56,966 bases of DNA from Gracilaria domingensis (GCA_022539475.1 VCMS01000342.1:1-56966); one strand, 5' to 3'; counted from the first letter of the stretch, positions 36,154-47,270 are shown. Translations and numbers: made by a program. The notes: generated by a model not told the origin, from the sequence alone.

Positions 36154-38553
36154 ATGAAGTACAGACCGTTCTTTTCGAACGAAAAGCGCGCCAAAACCAT
36201 GCGTATCGACTACATATGGCGGGAGCATCGCGCAGGTCCGGCGCGTATCACTGTCACCGCTTTATGTACCTCAGAAAAGATTGATGATAACAACGTCTAT
36301 GCGCAAAGAGAGCTTGTCGCACAAGCGTTGACAACTGGCTCTCTACGCAATAAGAGACCAGCGGCAGAAAGCAATAACGCTTTCAAAGAGCAGCGGCCGA
36401 TACGAACGATTGCGCGTCTCTGCAACCTGTCCAAAGGAAGCATCTGTCGTTTGAAACGAAACGATTTCCAAGCGCAAGAAAAGAGTGTGGAGTACGACGA
36501 CTCTACACACGAACCCAAAGCTGGCCGTAAAACCATTCTGACGTACGCAGAAGAGCGCGCAATTGTTGACAGGTTCAAGGAAATCGCTGATCGGGGCTTT
36601 GCGTGCGGATGTGAGAATGTTAAAGCCATCCCTACCGAAATCGCAGCAGATGGACGAAAGAGCTTTCCAAACGGCCCTCCGACAGACAACTGGGTTTGAA
36701 GCTTCCGCGCGAGACACAAGGACGTGACATTTCGCAAGATGGAAAACCGAGAAGGAGCTCAGATAGCTGCGCAGAACCCCGAGCATGTAGAAACATTAGT
36801 CAACGCCTTGAAGCTATGCCACAAACAGAATCCAGGAATTCTGGACGATCCGGATACTGTGTAGAACATAGACAAGACACAAGTTACAATTAGTGCAACT
36901 GAAACAAAGAAAGAATTTGTCAGCTCTTCCACACACCACGGTGGATTCAAAATGACTTGCGATAGTCACGGCAAACAACTCACCTCTGTAGGAATTGCTT
37001 CTGCATCCGGACGAACAATGCCTCCGTTCTTCATATTCCAGGCCAAAAATCAAATGAATCGATGGTTTGACCCCTTATTGTCAGAAATATTCAAAGATGA
37101 AACCGGAGTGCCGCATTGGCTTGCGGTTGAAAAGTGGTTTCCCGAAGAGGGTTTCGTCATTGGCAATGAAAAGGGCTCGATGACGATAGATATAATTCTG
37201 TTCGTTATTGATCATATTGTGGGGCACGCAGGCGATATTGTGTCCAAGAAGAAGATCGTCCTAATGCTCGATGGGCATAAGTCACGGAATGGGTACATCT
37301 GGCTGAAGAAAGCCAAAGCAGCAAACATTGAGGTTATTGTAAGTCCTGCCAACACTTTCCATTTCCTTCATGTCTGCGACCAGTCTATAAACAAAAGATA
37401 CAAAGAGACCGTTAGAGTTACCTATGACGCATTGAACAAGAAAGCCTTCGTTGATTTCGGTGACTGTGGCATAAAGTTCAAGCTGGGAACTGCGGGATTT
37501 CGAGCACTTACACCAAGTATCGTACAGGAGGCGTTCGAAAAGGTCGGTACGTGGCCCATGGATTTTTGCTTCTTATCCTGGGCCAGAGAGAAATGGGGAG
37601 ACAGCACCAAAGTTGAATCCGGTTCTGTTAGAGCTTCACAAAGAGTAGCAGATAAGAACGAGTGGAACGATGTCATGAAAATAGTAAACAACAAGATGGG
37701 GATGTATTACAAACTTGTTTCTGTCAGAGAACTCGTGGGAGAGAAACAGCAGCGTGTTAATGATAATGTGGAGAAACATACTCCTTCCAAGAAGAGCATT
37801 TGGCGTTATCCAGCTGACCACTACGATAGAACCACAACCCAACGCGGAGCCCCTGCTTCTTACCTCACGAATGGAGATATTATCAGAAAGCGGGAAGAGG
37901 ATGGGCAGAGAGCCAAAGAAGAAGAGCTGCAGAAATTCGAGAGGAAGATTGAGGCTGTCGAGAAAAAGCAGAAAGAAGCCGAGAGGAAGGAAGCTTTGAT
38001 GCTGGAACGCCAGTCCCGGTTTCCGGAGAAGGCTAGGGCCAAAGTTGAAGCTGCTTCGGCTCAAGCAGCAGAGAAGTAGCTTCGTGCGAAGCGCAATGCA
38101 GCGGTGATTAAGAAACGTCTGCGTAAGAAGGCGGAAAGGAAGAGTAAGGCTGAGGAAGGCAAGACAAAAAAGAGAAAGACGAGCGAAGCTGTTTAATGCC
38201 AGCCCATGCTGGTTAATATCCCGGCTGGTGCTCTTTTGAATGGAGAAGAAGAAGAAATAGAGCCAGACCCGACGCCAGCTGTGTAGAAGAAGGTTACTTC
38301 TGAGAAACCGCTGCTTGAATTTGAGGTCAATTAACAGGAGGAAAAGGCCAGAGCTCACAGTATGCTTAAGCTGCGTGACCTTGACGAGAGCTTTCTGAAG
38401 ACTCATGTGGTCGAAATGATTGAATCTGTAGGTGACCATCTAGCACTGAAAGACCCAGAATGGAAGTATTGGAAGCTTGTCGCGAGAGATGGCGATGTCC
38501 CACAATGCTCTAGATCGGGCGAAATGAGCTGTCGTGACCGCGACGAGGTGTGA
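36154..38553 (+). pseudogene. Pogo-like (Tc1/mariner superfamily, DDE_1) transposase with six in-frame stops
   Basis: The N-terminal half has a helix-turn-helix (RTIARLCNLSKGSICRLKR) and the CENP-B/Tc5-type segment GRKTILTYAEERAIVDRF..A.RGFA. The catalytic part has VTISATETKKEF, MPPFFIFQAK, IVLMLDGHKSRNG (second Asp) and SPANTFHFLHVCDQSINKR, typical of pogo/Fot1-like DDE_1 enzymes. A long Lys/Glu coiled coil follows. The frame is continuous for 800 codons without a single frameshift, yet has stops at 36697 (TGA), 36862 (TAG), 38077 (TAG), 38194 (TAA), 38284 (TAG) and 38332 (TAA). The first falls after NWV and the second in V-stop-NIDKTQV, both where relatives tend to have Trp or another aromatic. 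All six can be explained by C-to-T or G-to-A changes. Confidence 0.85.
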
Positions 38554-38965
38554 GGCTTCTCGGAGGTTTGGTATCGCGAGTTGGAACTCCACGCTTTGTG
38601 TACGTTGTGTGAACTTCGATAGCTTTCATTGAGTAAGATTTGTTTTTAATTATATCATGTTTGGAACGCCTACTTCTGGGTTTGTGAAAAGCTGTCCCAC
38701 ACTGCCCTGTTGAGGAAGGTAGCTACAGTTGGGGCATATATCTATAATCGGCCTACCAATCTATGAATTGGCGGCATTACCCGGAAGCATGATTTATCTA
38801 ACTGTTCAACACATAATTTGCAGTTTTGCATATAAATTGGAGTGTCAAAACTGATGCTCCCAGCCCCACTTTCGATAAAGAGCGCGTTCAGAAAGTCAAA
38901 CGCTTAGCGCACAACTTCTCTCTCTTCCGCATTGCACTCAATAAATTGCTTCCCAGATTATGTAT
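38554..38965. other. AT-rich spacer, no gene seen
   Basis: This spacer lies downstream of the pogo-like frame and probably includes its 3' end. No inverted terminal repeat was identified. Confidence 0.3.
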
Positions 38966-38999
38966 ATATGATCCCTATGTCTTGGCTTCACAATGAGCT

Positions 39000-39377
39000 T
39001 TGAATCATATTATACACCCCACCAGAGCATACTTTAGAGCTCGACGATGTTACCTCTTTGAGTTCTCTTTGTCTGGTCGTTCTCTTATCGATCGTGATCG
39101 CGTAACCAGGAGTGGCACTGTACGAATTGATACGTCACAGGGATTACATCTCACGGCAAATGCAGTTATTTCTGCCCTTGAGCGTCGGGCGAATAGCGTT
39201 CGCTATGGGGAGACGCGGGCGGAGCTCCGTCGTCTTCTTGAGTTGAGTTCAAGACGTGAGACTTTCTTCGAGCATCTTCGTGCAACTCGTAATACCGGAC
39301 GTGAGCAGAGACGTCGCAAGGCTACCGCAAGAGCTGCTAGACGCGCCGCAAGAGACCAGATCACCACCGGTTTATAG
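39000..39377 (+). CDS. Small Arg-rich protein, unrecognised
   Basis: The frame encodes about 120 residues. The C-terminal half is strongly basic and helical (ALERRANSVRYGETRAELRR, then REQRRRKATARAARRAAR). It could bind nucleic acid. It is the first of a group of small plus-strand frames ending near 41.8 kb. AATAAA-like sequence (TCAATAAATC) follows at about 39510. No family was recognised. Confidence 0.35.
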   Translation: MNHIIHPTRAYFRARRCYLFEFSLSGRSLIDRDRVTRSGTVRIDTSQGLHLTANAVISALERRANSVRYGETRAELRRLLELSSRRETFFEHLRATRNTGREQRRRKATARAARRAARDQITTGL

Positions 39378-39879
39378 CACAATGTTCAAAACTAAGAAGT
39401 CGTGATGGAAATGGTTGGTAACCTCTCGAAGCCAATAATTATGGCCGTTAGCGCAGCACGACGGCAGCACTCTTTTGTCATTCTTCCCCTCAAGGAGATT
39501 TGTCTCTCAATAAATCTATGAGCCTTTGTTTTACTGAAGTGCGCGGAGCACGTGTAGAGCAATCGCAATTTCGCGTCTGTGACGTGTTCCGTCTCATAAC
39601 ACCTCGGCTCTCCGAGTCGCCTCTACAGCAAGGTTATGAATTTTGGTGACATTCTGACAGCATATGGCATGGTGACACCGGATGGGTTTAATGGAATGGT
39701 AACTGGTTGTGGCAGTGGATCGTGTGTACGCGTGTATGAATTGGCTCTGTTACAGAGAAAAATGGATTGGTTTTCAGAATTAGTGGCCGCCAAGGCTGGT
39801 CTGCACAAGTGCAACACGTGTGTGGCTCTGCCGTTTTTGGCACTACTTAGTTTAATTATTTAGTTTCATTTTTGGAAAC

Positions 39880-40640
39880 CTACTTAGGTGAGCACCACCG
39901 TTGTGGAAGCGACTGCGAGTGATCGCAGGCTCCGCATCCGAGGGCTTCCGAGACATCGGTATCCAGCGAACCGTTACACGGGAATTTCCAAGGGGAAACG
40001 AACCTCAAAGAGGGAATACACATGAGTGTCAAACCCTTCAATCTCCTAATCTTTCTAGGTCGGGAGACCACTTTGTAGTGCAACCCGTGAGCGGGAAAAG
40101 ACACCACGAAGACGTTCGGGATCTTCCTCTACGGAGGGTAGCGAAGCGAACAGAGCCTCTCTGGAATGGTACAACGAGCCGGGTGTAAGACCGGGGCCAA
40201 ACCGTCACGACGGGGCGATGAGAGTTGAAATAGAAAGGTGGAGCGGAGAAGAGAGTACCACGACACGTGGGCGTGCAATACCTCGGAAGAGGGTTGGAGG
40301 GAAGAAAGGGAAAAGGAGAAGGAGAGCGAGAGCACTACGGGGTGGGGCCTCGCGACAAGGTGACGAAGGATAACGGCGTACTGCTGGGGCTTTCCCTATA
40401 CAGGGGCGAACGCGACAAACAGCGGTAAAACACTCCCACAGTTGGGTTCCTTTAGAGGACGCAGGGTGGATAAACGAACCGTGTCAACGGGGAGTCTCTC
40501 CGATTAGGAGTCGAGCACCGCCGAAGGCGTGAACGATTAGAGCCAAGACCCGTCAGTAGGGTCACCCTGGTTGGGGCACTTTACTGGTGCGACGGCGGCG
40601 ACGCCGTCGCACTAAGTAGTGTCCTAACTAAAATTAATAA
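39880..40640 (+). other. Purine-rich, structured spacer of unknown nature
   Basis: Composition changes abruptly to G/A-rich text with many short self-complementary stretches, unlike the flanking DNA. Possible tiny frames are 39901-40188 and 40218-40373; the latter encodes a 51-residue Arg/Lys-rich peptide (GGKKGKRRRRARALRGG). The segment ends at a strong hairpin (40587-40612). It resembles neither rRNA, a tRNA nor a group I or II intron core that I can recognise. It may be a structured RNA or the regulatory part of an unknown mobile element. Confidence 0.35.
40587..40612. repeat. Perfect hairpin, 10-bp stem
   Basis: GTGCGACGGC and GCCGTCGCAC flank a six-base loop (GGCGAC). It lies at the exact point where the purine-rich spacer changes to AT-rich DNA, so it may mark the end of an element or a transcript. 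Confidence 0.9.
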
Positions 40641-41968
40641 ATAATATTAACTAAACTTCCCACTAATTGTGGCAACCGCCCACGTGTAGTGGCCAACCTC
40701 CGATCAGCTCCACCGTGTCCCACGTGTCCGAACCATCTCAATGGCAACCACTAGTAACTACTAGTCTTATACTGGTTTGTACCAGGCAAACCCGTAAACG
40801 GGAAATATGACTAAGTCTTGTCAGAATACTCATAGATGAGCGTTGCACTACAAAGAACTACCATAGCTAAGGTCTCGTGCGTACGCTTGTGCTCTCGATT
40901 GCCGTTCCCGATACGGCCGAAGCTAGCAATCCTACCCACTGTACCGCTTGGTATTCAGGTGCTCACGTACCGTCGTGGTTCGTCTCCTACTTCGTACCTT
41001 ATAGGCTGAGCCCTTGCTGGCTCCCCACAACCGACGAACGCCGCCAGTGGCTATACGACATATTTTGGTCTCCCGACTTAGAACGTTTTCGTTAGATAAC
41101 ACCTAATAGGTTTTTGTCGTGTCCAATTTGGAAACGAAGCTTTTTGTAGGACGAAAGGAATTCAAAAAAATTCGGTAGTTGGAATACCAGGAAAACGATT
41201 GGCTACCCCCGTCAGCCAAATAATGGTGAAACCTAAGAGGTCTATTCAAGGGTCTAGTGCCCCTTTTAGCCTTGCAGGTGGACCTTTTGTACCTTCGGCA
41301 CAACTAATTTTGGATAACCCGGAGGAATTGCTACGTAACCTACAAGGTAAAGCTTTTTGTCAGGACGACTCAGCGGTGGTAAGTGCGCCGCCGGATACCG
41401 TGAAGGTTAATCTTTGTGGTGAAACGGTTGAAAAAATCCAGCCTCGTCTTGAGGAGGGAGCCAGAAATCTCGTGACCCAAGTGGTGAAGGACGCCGCAAC
41501 CTTCGTCTTAGGGTCTTGCGTATGGTTTTTTTGTCTAACGCCGCTTGCCATAAGCTTACCATTTTACAGCTTCTTTTTTTCGCGTTCGGAACATGACAAG
41601 TGACTGTCATGTACGCATGCCAACGTGCGCAGGGCGTTCTTTTAGCACAATAGGGCAAGTGCTCAGCTCGGGACGCCCACAAAGAACGAAAGAAACTGTC
41701 TGCTCGAATGCGGACGATACCAAAAACTGGAACTTAGGGCCATTCTATGAGTTTACAGATTTGGGAAACGGAAAGGGTCAATCAAGACGTGTGCAATAGT
41801 CATTGAACACGTTGCCTTGCTCTCGTTACCGCAACCGTTTCCGTAGACAGCTCGATTCGTTTCGCCTTCATCGAAACGGACGCCGATTTCTTTTGCCTAT
41901 ACTGTTACAATGCAATCAGTTCTATACTTGCACAGCGCTTACAACCTCAAATACGTAAATCTCCTTCC
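40641..41968 (+). other. Small plus-strand frames, unrecognised (40877-41095, 41199-41603, 41593-41799)
   Basis: Three neighbouring plus-strand frames have protein-like composition. The first reads SGAHVPSWFVSYFVPYRLSP; it begins with a non-ATG codon. The second (135 residues) has a soluble part followed by a strongly hydrophobic C-terminal segment (WFFCLTPLAISLPFYSFFF), as in a tail-anchored protein. The third overlaps the second's end by 11 bases and reads NLGPFYEFTDLGNGKG. Tight packing on one strand recalls a compact mobile or viral-type unit, but no replication or integration protein is recognisable. Confidence 0.35.
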
Positions 41969-43348
41969 ATGTCGTGCACTTCAGAATGCGAGTCTCCCAA
42001 CCACCGTCAATGGGTAGCACAAACGTTTCGAATGTCGAACATTTCAGCGCAGCCCTCACAACCGCAGCCCTTACATCCAACGAATAATGCGTCAACAGCT
42101 GAAGAGGCACCCACAGATATATCTACAGCTGTAGCCGTTCTACGACAACAAAAAGTGAACAACGAATTTTGCAAACGAGCATTAAAAGCTCTTAAAATCG
42201 TTGGGGCATACAATGCCAAGCGTGATACTAAGCTCAACCTGATCGGGACAAAACTGGTGCAGCGCACTGTTTCGTTCTTGGATCTTCAGCGAATCACTAA
42301 TGATCTACCTGATAATCCAGAATCCAATATGGCTATTCGGTCGAGATTGTCAATGACGACCGTTCGAATTGAGCGGAAGGACACCGGCGAAGAAAAATCA
42401 AAATATATTCGAGGAGATTTCCGAGTGCTTGAAGATGGAAAGGTTAAAACAGGTTTGCCTACGATCACAGAACATGTGAATAGTTCTTCAGTTACCGACG
42501 GTAGAGCCCCAGCGTTTGAAGCGTCAGAGTATTGCCGTATACTTCATGTTCTAGCCGATCCATGCATGACCGCCGCGCGGCAGAAGTTGATGGAATGTTT
42601 GAACAGGACTGAATTGGACCAGCAGCACGAAGACCCTTGGTGCGAGAAGATTGCTCCTTTGTTTAATGACCTATCTTTCAAACCAACTCGAAATACCATC
42701 CTTACAGGTGGTGTTACTCTCAGAGACATCAGTTTATTGAACCCTGCACAGCGACCATATAAACGAGAGGGTGGTTTACTGAAGCGTAAATTTGCTGCGT
42801 TCAAGAGCCAATACGGCATATGCTTATCGCGCTACGAATCAACTGGACAAGGCGATCCGGAAGCGTTTCCTAGTTTCGCTAAGGGGGTCAGTTACATCAT
42901 GTACGCGCATTGCTTTCTTAAATTGCACCCTATTTTGCAACCTCTAGCGACCAGAGCACTGGAGGCAGACACGCAACGAGAGGAAGGCGTCAATGAAGGC
43001 ATATCACCATACGGATTTGGAGGGAATGCTGTCAGTCGTAGTCAATACTCATCACGACGTAACACGCGGGATGTCAATATTGTTGGCATGGACGGGCTTG
43101 TTTCTGTTCTTTCTGCTAGACGTGACACAAGTTCTGTGGAAAATGATGAGCTAAAACGCCGTACTCTTCAGCTTGAAATGTTTGAGGCTCACGCTCGTCA
43201 TACTACTTCTGCATTGGAAGCAATTGGGAAAACCATGCAAATGATGGAGGAAGCTAGAAGTGTTGAGGACAGGGAGTTTTTCAAGCGTGTTCTGGATAAA
43301 CTTAAGGCTAACCTTGATTGCGGTGCAGCGATGCAATCAAGATCGTGA
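41969..43348 (+). CDS. Unknown 459-residue TE-associated protein, Myb/SANT-like with coiled-coil end
   Basis: This is an intact ORF from an ATG. The central part contains W-x-K-IA-LFNDLSFKPTRN, then a stretch reading FAAFKSQYGICLSRYESTGQGDPEAF..F..G..YIMY.HCFLK.HP. This recalls uncharacterised DNA-binding-like proteins that often travel with eukaryotic transposons. The C-terminus is a predicted coiled coil (RRTLQLEMFEAHARHTTSAL, then MQMMEEAR). Function is unknown; DNA binding as an accessory transposition protein is an inference. No transposase partner is evident next to it. Confidence 0.5.
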   Translation: MSCTSECESPNHRQWVAQTFRMSNISAQPSQPQPLHPTNNASTAEEAPTDISTAVAVLRQQKVNNEFCKRALKALKIVGAYNAKRDTKLNLIGTKLVQRTVSFLDLQRITNDLPDNPESNMAIRSRLSMTTVRIERKDTGEEKSKYIRGDFRVLEDGKVKTGLPTITEHVNSSSVTDGRAPAFEASEYCRILHVLADPCMTAARQKLMECLNRTELDQQHEDPWCEKIAPLFNDLSFKPTRNTILTGGVTLRDISLLNPAQRPYKREGGLLKRKFAAFKSQYGICLSRYESTGQGDPEAFPSFAKGVSYIMYAHCFLKLHPILQPLATRALEADTQREEGVNEGISPYGFGGNAVSRSQYSSRRNTRDVNIVGMDGLVSVLSARRDTSSVENDELKRRTLQLEMFEAHARHTTSALEAIGKTMQMMEEARSVEDREFFKRVLDKLKANLDCGAAMQSRS

Positions 43349-45842
43349 TAGAATGCGAGTTGTTGTTTATTGTACACCACAGCAGCGCGTTATTGCCCTA
43401 GATTTCTGGCCCCAATTTATTCACCACCATTCAATGTCAAGAAGGTATACCCGCCATCCCGTCTGTGGCGCATTCCCTGTTCCACTCACGACGGTTCGTG
43501 ACAAAGAGCATGAGAGCGTACTTGACTGGACCATGCCGATTGTTTGCAATTGATGTCACTCTTGTGCTACTTCCGACACTAAGCCCCGACTAGCTGAGAC
43601 GTAGGCCACTCTAACCTCCGTGGGTCGACATCTGCACATTTGAATTGGAAGGAGTTCTCGGCTCCCAGCAACCAAGGCCTACGGAAGCCGAACTCATGAT
43701 GGCTATAAAAGCGCACACACTCATCGTACTCATTGTTTGCTTCAGCTTCTACCCCAGTCATCACGAACAACCAACCGATCGTTCATTCCATCCACTGCTT
43801 CAACTCTTTTTTACCTCGCGTAACAACTCGCTGCAAGGGCCTTTGGAACAATTGTCAAGATGAACATCCGAGTCACGGGGTTTCTCTCGTTTTTTTAGCC
43901 TGTGCGATGTGCATTTATTCGCACGCCCAAGCTGTTGCAAGCTCTGAATGTGTCATTACTGAAGACTCGTGCTGATATGCGGCTTAGTCGGGAGCATGCC
44001 TGAAGTATCAAGGCGAGAGCTTGTGTTTGCTGGGTGTGTGTCAAGCGTCATATAAGTGCGACTGTCTGGGATATGAAAAGTGCAAGAGGTCAAGCTGTTC
44101 AGTGTACAACGCAATGGAAAACAGGATCCCGATCGAGCGCGTATCTCTTGGATGCCATTTGACGGCGGGAGCTGGATCATTCACGTCTTTTCACTCGTTC
44201 CAGGACACGGTGGAGGCAGCTGTGAGTGGGAAGATGGACGCCCGTCATTCTAACAATGAGGCTACTGCTGAGAGTGTGAACGCTCACGAACTGGTGTCAG
44301 AGGTACAGGGGGATGCTGTTAGCATTATTGATGAACTGAACACAATAGACGAAGTGAGGGATCAAATGACTCTGGAGGAAGAGGAGGAAATATATGGAAA
44401 CGCTAGAACTGTGCAGGATTCGGTGAAGAATTGTACGCGGAAGGCCCTAGACGTGAATATAGAAGCCGGTAAGGCGTTCGAAAGGAACTTGAACATTGCT
44501 GAGATGGCTGGCGTTCCAGGCAAGGAAGCCGCAAGCCGCCCGCACCCATCCAAGGCGAAGGCGTTTTCGTTGGCCGCGTTGCGCGTGGAAGAACTTTGCT
44601 CGCAGAATCGCAGACAATCGATGTCAATTCTAACTCATGGAGGCCTAGTGAAGACGGTAGCACCTACAGCACGCAGGATGCCTTTGGTCACTACCATGTG
44701 CCCGAAGTCTTCAAAGTGTAAGCGTCGCGGAACGATATTTAACGAGAGGATGAGCTTTCCGACTGGAAACCCCCAGCGTCATTTGCCCATCGCCTTCGAA
44801 AGCTAGGCGCCGAGTTCCGTTTACAGGTCACGTGCGCCTTTGCGCGACGCGTCCGTTTTGATCATGGGCTGTGCGTACCGTGTGACAGCAGCTGCTTGAT
44901 CACTATAATGCTCACTAGCTGGTGAGCGCAATGAATTCACGAAAAGCGCTATGCAAAGTGGCGTAAAGATGATTAGTGGCGCCGTGTTGGCTGAGGGGTA
45001 CGCCAGGGTGTTTGCTTGCGTGCCCATCTTGCTGCGCGCCGATGTGGCCGATAATACTTTCAACCTGGGCTTGCAAGAGGTTAGCGAGAAACAGCCGCAT
45101 GTTTACGTCGCCGTGGGTATTACGCGACGCTCGGGTTCAGAGAAGGGGTTCGGCTATTATCACTATCACCTGTCTGTAGAACTTGCAGAAGGCGATATTC
45201 TTGTGGAACTTGCTCTTGTCACAGACGCACCCTGTTGCAGTGGGCACCTCGTTGATCATTGGGCTGCACATCAGGCGAAAGCAGGCCGTTCCCACCGACG
45301 CTATGTCACATAAACAAAAGGGCAGTAACCAAGCGTCTGCTGCGGCGTTTATCAAGAAGGTGTGGAAGCTTGCCGTGCTTCTGATGGAGCAAATGAAAGA
45401 CAGCACGAGGTTGAGCTCGCTCGAGCGTTGCGATGGCGAATTGACGTCGCTGATGAGGGCAACGCGTGGTTGATAGATGCTGTCAGACGCCTGAATACGA
45501 GCGAAACATCAAACCCAACTGCGACAGTTGAAGGCGCGCAGGATGTCACCCCGATTTTCGCGTTGCTTCACACCACGTCTGATCCGCGATTGAGACCCAT
45601 ATGAAACGTGCGTCCATGTTCGACTGGCCGTGAGAGAACGCCAAGAAGCAACTCGCGAACGATTTGCGCGAGCTCGCTTTGGTGTCCAGCGTGAATCGAG
45701 GCGCCACTGCAGAAGCAATGGCGAAGGGATTTTCGAATGATTACTATCATCATCATGTCACTGCAGAAGTTCTAACATCAAACTCGATGTTAACGGCAGA
45801 AATCCTTCAGACGAGCAAGCCGGGGTACACAGGTCGCGTAGT
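43349..45842. other. Degenerate frames, no gene recognised
   Basis: A plus-strand frame at 44021-44806 (acidic helical stretch EVRDQMTLEEEEEIYGNART) and shifting frames at 44951-45604 (for example KQKGSNQASAAAFIKKVWK) look like remnants of real proteins. They break repeatedly and match nothing I recognise. They precede the PFP relic on the same strand and might belong to other decayed host genes. Confidence 0.3.
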
Positions 45843-46440
45843 CACGCCGATAATTATCCCACACAACGAGGCAAACTGGGGGCTATGGCAAGACTTTACT
45901 CAGCAGTATCCTGACCGTTTCAGCAAGAGTGTCGTTTTGTGAGGCGGCCCTGCTCCTCGGTCACAATGTCATCTGTTCGATTACGTCTTCAAGCTCAATT
46001 CGCAGTCCAAGTCTTGGTTTGCGCTCTAGCCCGCATGGAATGATCAACGCGGACGACGTGCAACTTGATGCCGATATGGTTGCCCCGTATCGCAATCAAG
46101 GAGGCTTTCAAATGATCGGGTCCGGTCGTACCACGATTGAAAGTCCTGCCTATATTGAAGCTGTCCGAAACACCGTAGAGGAGCTTCAGCTGGATGCGCT
46201 GGTCGTCGTGGGTGGTGATGACAGTAACAGCAATGCTATGAAGCTTGCCGAGGATTCCTGTGCTCACGGGTTTGAATGTTGTGTCAATGCTGTTACCGAG
46301 ACTATTGATACGAATTGCGTAACCCTCAGATTCAGGTTTCGTTCGGTTTTGACACCGCCTCCAACAGCTACTGCGAGAGCGTTGCCAGTCTTGCCTTTCA
46401 TGCTGTCTCTGCTCGCAGGGAGGTGCGGAAAACTCGTGTT
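45843..46440 (+). pseudogene. Pyrophosphate-dependent phosphofructokinase (PFP) relic
   Basis: PFP reversibly phosphorylates fructose 6-phosphate using pyrophosphate in the cytosol. The relic retains GGPAP (after a TGA near 45940), then in another frame GHNVI, then APYRNQGGFQMIGSGR..IE, ALVVVGGDDSNSNAMKLAE (the PFP-type GGDDSN motif), and, after a further shift near 46330, QVSFGFDTASNSYCES. The catalytic PKTIDGD motif reads TETIDTN, losing the essential Asp. The large C-terminal part is absent. At least three frame changes plus the lost catalytic residue mark it as dead rather than mis-sequenced. Similarity ends about 30 bases before a TTAA where a piggyBac-like element begins. Confidence 0.75.
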
Positions 46441-46489
46441 CTGTCCAAAATAATCCTTGTAGGGCTTAACCCTTTCGGGACTGAAAATT

Positions 46490-46515
46490 CTTAACTCTAG
46501 TGAGATAGAGTTAAG
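46490..46515. repeat. Subterminal palindrome of the piggyBac-like element
   Basis: CTTAACTCTA and TAGAGTTAAG flank GTGAGA, 20 bases inside the presumed left terminus. Internal inverted repeats near the ends are common in piggyBac elements and can bind transposase. Confidence 0.8.
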
Positions 46516-46726
46516 AGCGGTCAATGAGAAAGTTGCAAACAGTTTCATGTGTGGTGGAAATTGCCGGTCTGAATGATTGAAATCGACGCCTATTGGGGGT
46601 TGTTTCAATCAAATACTCAGAGTTGCATGCTACGTGATTTTCTGAGTTTGCCACTGCACATTGGCGACGACGACTTCTTTGCCTCCAGCGCACTACAACT
46701 CTCGTCGTCCTGCCATACACTCTGCC

Positions 46727-47269
46727 ATGGACAACCAGGCGAAAGAGTCCCAATCTATGTCGTGCAAACCAGAATCCCACACCGTTACTCGGCAAACAGA
46801 GCATATCAGCACATCAGAACTGGAAACCGCACAATCCATAAGCCCCCGTCAAACATTCCAAACAAACCGCGCGAAAGAAATTCTCGAAGAAGTCCTCACA
46901 AACCATGGCGCTGTCCACGTGCTCAAAATGAAGAAGTCTGTTGATCCCAGCGCTTCCCGACTGCAAATACCGCGCGTGACGACCGCTAACGAAGACGTAG
47001 CGTGCCAAAAGTGCGGTGGCACTCCGTGCTACTGGCTGCAGTTAGCAGTCACTGTCGTGGACAAGACAGCAGCTCAGCACTCAGCAATCGGTACAGCAAA
47101 CGGATACAATAACGTGGCCGGTAAAACGGCCTACAAATGCTACGTTTATGAGCGCTACTGGTTCTTGGGTGCTCATAACAGAGTTCAACTTCCTCAATGC
47201 GTTCTGGAGGGCATAAGGACAATTTGGCCTCATGAGAAAGGAGCGTATATGGGATTCAAAGAACAATGA
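46727..47269 (+). CDS. piggyBac-element accessory ORF with Cys motif
   Basis: This is an ORF of 180 codons from the ATG at 46727, convergent with the transposase, with stops only about two bases apart. The N-terminal half is hydrophilic. The second half has CQKCGGTPCYWLQL, then AYKCYVYERYWFLGAHNR, then LPQCVLEGIRTIWP.....YMGF. This C..C....C...Y..LG..R..LP.CV..GIR pattern recurs in unannotated ORFs of eukaryotic transposons, as far as I recall. Its function is unknown. A helper role for the element is inferred from the compact convergent layout. Confidence 0.6.
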   Translation: MDNQAKESQSMSCKPESHTVTRQTEHISTSELETAQSISPRQTFQTNRAKEILEEVLTNHGAVHVLKMKKSVDPSASRLQIPRVTTANEDVACQKCGGTPCYWLQLAVTVVDKTAAQHSAIGTANGYNNVAGKTAYKCYVYERYWFLGAHNRVQLPQCVLEGIRTIWPHEKGAYMGFKEQ

Positions 47270-47270
47270 T

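Noticed and set aside
39880..40640. Group I/II intron or rRNA fragment
   Set aside because: No domain V-like hairpin, P7-like core or conserved rRNA stretch could be found, only general structure and purine richness.
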